Below, in pieces: positions 56,496 to 64,000 of a DNA stretch of 64,000 bases. This DNA is from Anthonomus grandis grandis (Eukaryota > Arthropoda > Insecta > Coleoptera > Curculionidae). Location of the stretch: NCBI RefSeq assembly GCF_022605725.1, contig NC_065549.1, positions 19,621,614 through 19,685,613 of the forward strand, written 5' to 3'. Both the position numbers and the translations under genes were made by a program. The number at the start of each line of letters is the position of its first letter. Position 1 is the stretch's first letter. Below the pieces are notes generated by a model. It was not told the DNA's origin. It did not search any database and was given only the letters and a program-made list of their open reading frames with translations.

Positions 56496-56722
56496 TGTTG
56501 CAGGATTAATTACGCTTTAGATGGGATTTGGAGAATCCTAACTTTTATTAATTTGGTTAAAATATTTAAAAATGACTTTATTCTAAATTTTTCTTTTAAA
56601 ACTGAGACACCCACCATAATTACAATTGCCTTCGACTCTTAATGGAATTCGCCAATATTTTTCATTAAACCACTATCAATATTATCACCATTTTAATTCT
56701 TTGTTATTGTTTACAATATGCT

Positions 56723-57733
56723 GTGCATGATGAAGATTTCTGGAAGGAAGTAGTACCCAAGGATCGAAGACGTATGATTTTGAAAGAAAATCATGATCAT
56801 CCTTTGGCTGGTCATGGTGGTGTCATGAAGACATACGAACGATTGAAGCGTCGTTATTATTGGCCAAAAATGAGAGCTGATGTCCTCCGATATGTTAGGC
56901 ATTGCGCCAAATGTATTTCGCAAAAGCCCCTCCGGGAGCGACACGGATTAATGGGACAACAAACTCAAGTTTTGAAGCCATGGAACACGATTAGCGTCGA
57001 TCTTTTTGGGCCCTTGCCTCGTTCTACTCAGGGTTACAAATACGTATTGGTCGTCTTGGATACCTTCACTAAATTTCCTTTGTTCTTCCCTCTTTGCTCA
57101 GCTAAGGCCCCTATGATTTGTCGTCTTATAGAGGAACAAGTTTTTCTCATTTTTGGTGTTCCCCAATTTCTTATTTGCGATAATGGTGCTCAATTTCGAG
57201 GTGAACTTTTTTCCAAACTGTGTGAGCAGTATAAGGTCAATATCCGATATACTCCGGCTTATCATCCCCAGGCCAACCCCGTGGAGCGTGTGAATCAAGT
57301 CCTTAAAACCATGTTAAGTTGTTATATTGAGGATAATCATAAGAATTGGGATCGACTTCTACCTAAGGTTGGTTCTGCCATAAGATCTTCGGTGCATGAA
57401 GCCACCGGGCTCACTCCCTATTTTATGAATTTTTCCAGAGAATATATGCCCTCGGGCGACCAACACAATAATAGGGATGTTCCCAGTATCACGCTTGGCG
57501 ACTTTATGGCACGTTCACGTGAATTAAGTAAAGTATATAGGGACGTTGAGGAAAGACTGAAAGCGGCGCATCAAAGATCAAAGAATCGTTATAATCTTCG
57601 ACGAAGACCAATTAGTTTTGAGATCGGTGAGCGAGTTTATCGCAAAAATTACGATCTTTCTGATGCTAGTAAAAACTTTACCGCCAAACTCGCACCAAAA
57701 TTTTTGGGCCCCTTTACAATAAAGATAATTTTT
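56723..57733 (+). pseudogene. Gypsy-type integrase fragment of pol
   Basis: A 343-codon frame. The zinc-binding HHCC region is ENHDHPLAGHGG ... RHCAKC (about residues 24-64). The catalytic core has ISVDLFGPLP (D about 93), FLICDNGAQF (D about 153) and HPQANPVERVN (E about 188), so the DDE triad is present. Then the SxHxxTGxTPYxxxF block and the C-terminal FLGPFTIK of Gypsy integrases. The true pol frame is cut at 57724 and resumes at 59503. The start methionine is within LTR-derived sequence, so it is not the native start. Confidence 0.88.
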
Positions 57734-57875
57734 CTGACTTATTTTAATGCTTGAATAGCATTTTCAAATAATTAGATTGTTCGCACATTCTTTACTTCCC
57801 TTCCCAGTTGGATGCTTACTTCTCTTCGCATGAGAATTACTTTTCTGGTAATTCTCTTGGGGGAAGAGGGGGAGT

Positions 57876-58494
57876 TGTTGCAGGATTAATTACGCTTTAG
57901 ACGGGATCTGGAGAATTCTAACTTTTATTCATTTGGTTAAAATATTTAAAAATGACTTTATTCTAAATTTTTCTTTCAAAACTGAGACACCCACCATAAT
58001 TACAATTGCCTTCGACTCTTAATGGAATTCGCCAATATTTTTCATTAAACCACTATCAATATTATCACCATTTTAATTCTTTGTTATTGTTTACAATATG
58101 CTGTGCATGGAGAAGATTTCACGGCAATTGAATTGGTCAACCGGTTTACTAAAGCGGACGCCAGTGGCGCCGCGTGTCGAATTATTACGATTTGGCCCGT
58201 AATTGTACTTTCCACTAGGCACTCTATGGTTTGCTTATTAGTGACCTATGTATGGGTTTTGGTTGGGCCCATAGCGGCTAAACCCATAAAGTAACGAGTG
58301 AAGTTCCTCAATCTCCGGTCTTGCGCCCAGACGTCTTTTGGACTACTACTTAAGCAGTTCCGCGACGCATCTGGGGGTCTTTTCCAGCTCCTGCGTCCGT
58401 CAAGAGTGAACCGTGCTGCCCGCTGTGACGGAGAGAGGTTTGAAATAAATCTATTATCATCTCTCTCCGCCAGCACCTTTTTTGTTAAAATAAC
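57876..58494 (+). repeat. Long terminal repeat (candidate)
   Basis: Begins TGTTGCAGG directly after a purine-rich tract and could end ...TTAAAATAACA at 58494, giving TGTT...AACA termini and about 619 bases. It includes AATAAA near 58444. Its first 233 bases match 56496-56730 almost exactly. The right end is inference; a longer LTR ending near 59486 cannot be excluded. Confidence 0.5.
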
Positions 58495-59490
58495 ATCTAA
58501 AACTAAAATGCATTAGTGTTTCTTCAGTTTCAACGAAGTATTTTTGAAGCAGGATGGGTTTTAGTAGTTTGATGCCTCTCGAAACTTCGTAAGTAGTTTT
58601 TCACCGTTGGTGACATTTTATTTGGTGTTCCGTGTTTCCATTGAGAAATCTCTCTTAGGGCTCCTTAAATATGACAGTGTAAACCGCCAGCCGTGACCCA
58701 GCAGTGATGAGGATTTCGCCCTGAAGCCTGAAAAATAATTTCGCCCTTAGCCCCGTCAACACACATCATGCCGTAAGCCCTATGTGGTGAAAAATTGCCC
58801 ATCGCGGGCTCTCGCCCCCGAAAGAAGAACACCATGGAACTTGACCCGTAAGCACATTCTTTAATCTTAACCATATTCTTCTTTTGATTTTTTTTGTATG
58901 ATTTAACATGAATTTTTTATCACTTTCTCATTTTAATATTTAAAACTTAAATAACTATATTTATGGTATAATTATCTACAGTAAAACAATTCAATGTTAC
59001 GCCTTATTATGTAATGCTTCCGAAGTGATCACTGACGAATTCAGGTATCTACCTTTGGGTTAGAAACTTGTATATATATATATTTTTTTTTATTTTTTTT
59101 TGTTTACCTTTTTAAGACCATCTTGTATATTTACTTATATTTACTTACCATGTAGATTTAACTCCTTGTTTCTGATAAATTAAGCTATTGAGTATGAAGA
59201 CTTTAATAAACACCCTATTTAAATTAAATTAAGGTGTTTTACTACTGAGTGAGTGAGTGTGACTGAGGCAACTGACCATACAGAGAACCCACGAAGCCGG
59301 CCTGATAGGTTCTTTTTTTTTTGTTCCATCTTTTAAATTTAACAGGGTTTCTGGAACCTATCAGATCTAGGGAGTTGTTCTTGTTGTTTAGAACTCTTAA
59401 ACCAAGACTGTCGAACAAACTCAACTCCCTAGAAATAGCCCCTGTAAACCGGATAGTCTTGCCGGGATAATATTTACAATATAACAAGAT
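58495..59490. other. Unassigned part of the insert, with nested hairpins
   Basis: GC-richer at 58660-58860, AT-rich at 58870-59200. Two adjacent hairpins: CTGATAGGTTC/GAACCTATCAG (59302-59312, 59354-59364) and CTAGGGAGTTG/CAACTCCCTAG (59367-59377, 59422-59432). No protein recognised. Confidence 0.45.
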
Positions 59491-59502
59491 CCCTTTACAA
59501 TA

Positions 59503-59655
59503 AAAATTTTTGGGCCCCTTTACAATAAAGAAGAAGTTATCTCCGGTAGTCTATGAACTGATTGACGAAAAGCGCAAGTTTAAGGGTGCTTGGCATGTTA
59601 AAGATTTGAAAAAGATCCCAAAAGAAGAGCTACTCGTTGATTCCGATTCCGATTA
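59503..59655 (+). pseudogene. Gypsy-type pol, C-terminal end
   Basis: Repeats the last bases of the integrase frame (28-bp repeat of 57697-57724 at 59503-59530), then reads SPVVYELIDEKRKFKGAWHV, KDLKKIPKEELLVDSDSD and a stop. This is the chromodomain-like/GPY-F end of the polyprotein cut off from 56731-57724. Confidence 0.75.
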
Positions 59656-59702
59656 GACTTTATCAATTTTGCTTACTGGTCGGGACTTGTTGCAGGATTA
59701 AT

Positions 59703-60260
59703 CATCAGGAACACCATCTGTGGCGGATAGTGCAAAGTGAGAAATCTCCTCACCATCATATCCCACACGTGTTATATAGGACTTAAGTCCAATGAACGGG
59801 GTGGCCATGGCAAAACAGTAACGCCTCATTCTTGAAGAAGTTCCGTGGTATGGACGTGCGTTGTCTTGCTGAAAAAGGACGTGTGGAAGGCTCACTAGAT
59901 AAGGCAGTACATTAGTTTATAGGACATCATCAACATAACTCGCAATAGTCATATTGCCTTAAAAACAAAGAAAGGGTGATCGGCTACCATAGGCAATAGC
60001 CCCTCAAACCATTACTCCAGCAGTTCTATGTACATGCCTCTCAACAGCAAATCCAATGTCATGCCGCTCTCCACGGTGGCGTCTTACTCTTCTTCCATCG
60101 TGCATACTTATACACTATACAGAATTGCAATTCATCGCTGAAGATGACATTGATGTGGAAACCTGCCAAGCAAAAGAAGTCCTGTTGAAGTACAAACTTC
60201 GACAGAGGGCAACTTGGGTTAGAATAGCCCAAGTTGCTTAGACGTGCAGACGGCTCAGAG
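59703..60260 (-). pseudogene. Tc1-like transposase, N-terminal and central part
   Basis: The - strand reads FHINVIFSDELQFCI (first catalytic block), ARW/HDGRRVRRHRGERHDIGFA, VERHVHRTAGVMV, RSPFL, then LPHVLFQQDNARPYHGTSS (second block). Frameshifts separate them. The third block is degraded to HPVHWT. It continues into 56495-56266 across the retroelement insertion. Confidence 0.8.
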
Positions 60261-60289
60261 GTCCACTACGTGGACACTCGAAACAGAAG

Positions 60290-61545
60290 AAGAAGAAGAT
60301 AATAATAAGCCTTTATAAGCCTTTATTTCCAACAGGCAACTTGCCCAATAACAGGAAACAGTTGCAAAACAATGAAAAATATAGTTAAAAAAAAAACACA
60401 CACAAACAAACCTAAAAGAATGAAAAGAAAAGAAAAAGAGTAAAGTAAAGTCACATTCTCAAAAGTTATCCAAAGAATTAGAACAAATAACTATTAATAT
60501 GATATAAAAACCCAATTATAAAAGTTTAACAAGATAATCACGTATTCAACAAAATTAAATTAAATTAAATTAACTGCAATATACCTACTAACTATAACTT
60601 AAACACATGGGTCTTAATCCCAAGAGTAATGATCCACCAAGATATCGACAATCACATGAACCGGAGAGAAATGTATATCGCACATGTGACAGATCCGATT
60701 AAATATAGCGCATATTGTATATAGTGGCGATTTCAACAGGATGTTAGTATGAGGCCTTGGCAGAAAGAACGTTAGGGGATGTCTAGCATTAAGCCTAGGC
60801 ACCATGAAACGTACACCGGAAAGAAGTACAGGACTATCAATGAATCCATTCAGTAACCCATGCAGGAATTTTACAGAGAAGATCATTCTTCTGAGTTGTA
60901 ATGGATGTAGATTGAAGCGTTCCAATAGTTGCCGATGATCAAACCCTCTTACCGGATATATGCCATCCTGCCTGAAGGCCAAAAACTTAGCAAATCTACG
61001 CTGAACAGATTCAAGGAGACCAACATGATTCTGATAGAGCGGGTTCCATATAACGCAGCCAAACTCCAGTTTTGATCTCACAAAGCAACAGAAAAGCAGT
61101 TTTAATGTAGACTCCAAGGTAAAACTCTGAGAACTTCTAATTATGAACCCAAGCCTTCTCAGGGCTGACTTGACTATGTTATTGAAGTGTGGAACGAATG
61201 TAAATTCAGAGTCAAAGGTTATACCAAGATCAGTAATTTGCTCTAATCTACTCAAAATAGTATCATTAATAAAGTAATTAAAATTTAAGGGTGTTTTTGA
61301 TCTAGAGTAACTGACCACACTACACTTAGCCGCATTCAAGCCTAACCTGTTAACAGCGCACCATACCTCCAATGTATTTAGACAGTTCTGAAGAAAAACA
61401 CAATCCTCCAAGCCATATACATTTAAATATAGCTTCAAATCATCGGCAAAAGCCAGCCTATGACAAGTGAGTGACTCAATCAAGTCATTTATAAAAAAAC
61501 TAAACAGGAGCGGACCCAGGTTCGAGCCAAAGCGAAGATGACATC
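60290..61545 (-). mobile_element. 5'-truncated LINE (Jockey/CR1 group)
   Basis: The element is read on the - strand from 61545 to about 60290. It starts inside the reverse transcriptase and ends in a 3' UTR with AATAAAGGCTTATAAAGG and a short repeat tail (TTATTATTATCTTCTTCTTC). Truncation at the 5' side is the usual result of incomplete reverse transcription. It abuts the Tc1 remnant on one side and a mariner-like remnant on the other. Confidence 0.8.
60614..61545 (-). pseudogene. LINE reverse transcriptase C-terminal part
   Basis: The open frame runs from the GSNLGPLLFSFFINDLIES block (61520-61475) through the catalytic LAFADDLKLYLNV to a stop at 60614, without internal stops. It then shows the thumb (DLGITFDSEFTFVPHF), LEFGCVIWNPLYQNHV and the RRFAKFLAFR segments. 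About 45% or fewer residues appear shared with the LINE at 47.5-50.3 kb, so it is a different family of the same group. The missing N-terminal half makes it inactive. Confidence 0.85.
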
Positions 61546-61599
61546 AACCCATTCTACCTCCCAATGTTGCCGTTTGCTGCTTAACTGATAGATATATAA

Positions 61600-62340
61600 T
61601 AGATATATGAATAGAGTGTACGCATAGTAACAAGGCTACCTTTGTCTCCAAACTATTGTTGATCGATTGGACGCGTAGTAAAAAAAGGGTCTCGTAGAGC
61701 TAGTTGTCTGAAGCGCCTATCTTGCCGCTCTGTGGTACACTCTTCGTGTTCCTCTACTTTCTTCTATCTTGTACACCTTATTTTTAAACCAGCTCCACAA
61801 GCAATAGTCCAGTGGTGTGAGGTCTGGATATCTTGAAGGCCAACTACTAGGACCACCGCTACCAATCCATAGTCCTAGAACCTCTTCGTTTAAATATATC
61901 CTGACGAGAGAACTATGCAGGAGCTCCATCGTGCTGATAATACATTTGCATTTTGATGTTTTGAGGAACTTCCTCTAATAATAATATTAATTCACTTCGC
62001 AAAAAAAATAAGTAGTTCTCTTCTGTGAGACGATTTTCTAAAATATGTTGGCCAATTAAATAACTATCGTCCATACCACACTACACGTTTACCGAAAATT
62101 GGTGCTGTCGTCTGACCATACCTACATGAGAGTTGTGAGTATTATTTGTTGCTATCACCGGTGAATGTTGCTTTATCGGCAAAAAGTATGCCCGATACAA
62201 TAGGACGATTATTATTTATTCAACCACAAAATCGCATACCTCTAACCTAATCTTCCGGTTGTAGGTGCTGTACACGCATTAGAGTAGGAGCACGTTGATA
62301 ACTCTTTTCTATGGAATCGCCAATTGGGTAACAATTCTTT
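61600..62340 (-). pseudogene. Mariner-like transposase remnant
   Basis: The - strand reads MRVQHLQPED, a decayed stretch, ILFADKATFTGD (first catalytic block with D), decayed DNA, then VRIYLNEEVLGLWIGSGGPS, SRYPDLTPLDYCLWSWFKNK (third block, SPDLTPLDFxLW). The second aspartate block survives as QHDGAP around 61930-61910. It is the same group as the remnant at 8890-9770 and is broken by stops and frameshifts. Confidence 0.75.
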
Positions 62341-62344
62341 GTGA

Positions 62345-63370
62345 GCTGATCTTTGCATCATTTTTTACTAAATTGAGAATATGTTCGCTCTGGACCCCAA
62401 CTTTTTTACATATATTCTATTTTTATCAAAGCTAAAAAAAATACAAATTTTAATATTTTTGTCACAAAATAATGTGGCCCGGCTCACATTATTTTTTCTC
62501 TCGTACTTTCCCGCAAGACATAACCTGCAGCTTTGCCAGATTTTTAAGAATATTTTAAAGTAATAAAAAGTACCCGATAGTGTGAAGTCACTATGCTTAG
62601 GTTAACTAAAATTATTTCTATTTACTTGGCCATTCAAACAAAAAGTTGCTCGTTTAAAAAACATCTGTTTCACTAGTCGGAAGAACTGATAATATCCCTA
62701 TTACGGACATGGCTTGGCAAAAGTCGTTTCTGCGATCTGAATCGTGTTATCCAAAGCGAGCTGAGTACTTGATAGGTTCGGATTTTCCTATAATAAGTAA
62801 CTTACAGGATCTCTGTTCACGTTCAGATATTTATTGTTGAAGAATAATCTTCAACAATTTAAGGTTTCAAAAAGAGTCAGAGAGTCGAAATATTAATCAT
62901 GGTTCGCTGTGTTAAGAAAACTAGAATACACAAAGAAGTTTAATTAATATTTCGATTCTCTGACTCTTTTTGAAACCTTAAATTTATTCAATTATTTAAG
63001 AATTAAATTTAATTGAAATCATTGATTATAAATGGTTATAACTGATTCGAAATGGTGTTACGAGTGGCCACTCTCAGCATTTGATAAAATAAATTTTAAT
63101 ATTGTAGAATGTAATTTATCAATAAGTGTTAAAATTATTATTTAAATGTAATTATTTTGTGCACAGTTGAAGGTTTTATGTATAAAACATTATACATAAA
63201 TCATGTCTAGATATTTTCCGGAGAATCCGAAAATGCGCAAATATACAGGGGATTCCATATAAGAATAAAAAAGTCCGTTACACTTCTTTGCAACAGCCTG
63301 TATATTTAGATTTTCTGTCAAAATATATCCAACGCAAATAGTATAGGCTTCAAGTGGAAAAAATCAAATA
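62345..63370. other. Noncoding stretch with a 40-bp inverted repeat
   Basis: Arms 62858-62898 and 62943-62982 are near-perfect reverse complements (core GGTTTCAAAAAGAGTCAGAG) around a 44-base spacer; probably a small foldback element. CAGCCTGTATAT near 63293 resembles a transposon end. Confidence 0.7.
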
Positions 63371-64000
63371 AAAAACAGAAAATATTTGATGGACTTGCCA
63401 AATATTATTCATAAAAGAATCAATTTTTTAAGGGAGTATATCAAAAATAGAAATGTAGGTCCGGAAGGTTTTACTCCAGTTTTCATTGACGAGACGTGGA
63501 TTTTTAACAAGGGATCATTTAGTAGTAGCTGGCAAGATGACACCAAGCACGCGGATTTAAGGAAAAACAGTGAGGGTAAAAATTATCTGGTTATCTTTTT
63601 AGATTTTTTTTTGAATAAAAACTATTGCCCTTGTAAGGGCCCTCTAACTTCATAATTTCATCTGTTTCATAGTTTCATATAATTTCTCTCTAAGATAATA
63701 TGAGGGAATTTAACTCCATACACTACTCGTATGTGCATGGAACATTACTCATTAATTTTATTAAATTTATGTTCCGGAAAAATGAATTCTAAAATAAAAG
63801 AATTGAATTATCTTTTATTTTTAAGGTCATCGTTATATCGTGGTCCACGCCGGAACCAAAGATGGCTTCATCAAGGGTGCAAATTTAATATTCAAGAGTG
63901 GATTAAAGACGGGAGATTATCATGACAATATGAACAGGAAAAAATTCGAAAACTGGTTTAAAACTCAGCTGGTTCCAAATCTTCCCCCAAAGTCATTTAT
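63340..64000 (+). CDS. DDE transposase-like gene with an intron, partial at right edge
   Basis: The frame from 63386 reads HKRINFLREYIKNRNVG, TPVFIDETWIFNKGSFSSSW (first catalytic aspartate in IDETWI). A donor at 63576 (GTAAAA) and acceptor TTTTTAAG at 63825 join with correct phase to GHRYIVVHAGTKDGFIKGAN, then FENWFKTQLVPNLPPKSF at the window edge. This is the IS630-like DDE family common in insect genomes. Upstream, GFKWKKSNKKQKIF is in another frame by one base, so a frameshift near 63384 or an upstream exon is likely. The second and third catalytic residues lie beyond the window. Confidence 0.7.

Larger units (their letters stand above)
56496..59702 (+). mobile_element. Composite LTR-retrotransposon insertion (Gypsy-type), rearranged
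   Basis: Lies inside the Tc1 element. Order: LTR-like segment 56496-56730; integrase frame 56731-57724; an insert 57725-59502 that carries a second copy of the LTR-like segment (57876-58108) preceded by the purine-rich tract GGGGGAAGAGGGGGAG; then the pol C-terminus 59503-59655; a short tail; and the sequence TGTTGCAGGATTAAT at 59688-59702. That 15-mer also starts the segments at 56496 and 57876. Gag, protease and reverse transcriptase are absent. Confidence 0.7.

Noticed and set aside
1..64000. Search for tRNA, rRNA, CRISPR arrays or tandem gene clusters
   Set aside because: No cloverleaf with A/B boxes, rRNA-like block or regularly spaced repeat array was seen; the repeated structures are all transposon termini, microsatellites or single duplications.

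Overview
The window looks like an AT-rich insect nuclear genome, possibly a beetle although the order cannot be fixed from sequence alone. It carries two spliced host genes set in a dense graveyard of transposable elements. I see no rRNA, tRNA or CRISPR array, and no bacterial-style operon.

Host genes. (1) An orthologue of schnurri (shn; the HIVEP/ZAS zinc-finger family) lies on the + strand. Its nine coding exons between 21246 and 37374 join with consistent GT-AG sites and phases into a 1732-residue protein with eight zinc fingers arranged 2 + 1 (CCHC) + 2 + 3. At least one 5' noncoding exon must lie upstream, because the first coding exon is preceded by a splice acceptor; GC-richer islands near 1.5-2.3, 10.2-10.6 and 16.8-17.3 kb are candidate promoters or leader exons. 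(2) A four-exon TMEM50 homologue (156 residues, four-helix membrane protein) lies on the - strand, 54290 down to 40473. The two genes converge tail to tail, and a perfect palindrome AATAAATTTATT at 40296-40307 offers a poly(A) hexamer on each strand.

Layout. 1-0.85 kb: decayed Penelope-like endonuclease followed by a decayed hammerhead ribozyme. 0.85-21 kb: mostly AT-rich noncoding DNA with reverse-transcriptase and transposase fossils, foldback repeats, a hammerhead with an intact core on the - strand (8073-8128), and a perfect 211-bp duplication. 21-40.3 kb: shn and its 3' UTR, with hAT, Tc1 and MITE fossils in its introns. 40.3-54.3 kb: TMEM50, whose last intron (13.2 kb) contains a complete-ended but broken piggyBac (40742-43788), a MITE, and a P/THAP9-type transposon (about 45975-52505) that is itself interrupted by a nearly full-length non-LTR retrotransposon (about 46300-50513). 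54.7-64 kb: a mariner-like element with long inverted repeats, a Tc1 element split by a composite LTR-retrotransposon insertion, a 5'-truncated LINE, another transposase remnant, and the start of an intron-bearing DDE transposase gene that runs off the right edge.

How it works together. Only shn and TMEM50 look like functioning genes. By family knowledge, shn is the nuclear cofactor through which BMP/Dpp-activated Smads repress targets such as brinker. TMEM50 is a conserved endomembrane protein of poorly defined function. Everything else is mobile DNA in various stages of decay, and much of it is nested, so insertion order can be read.
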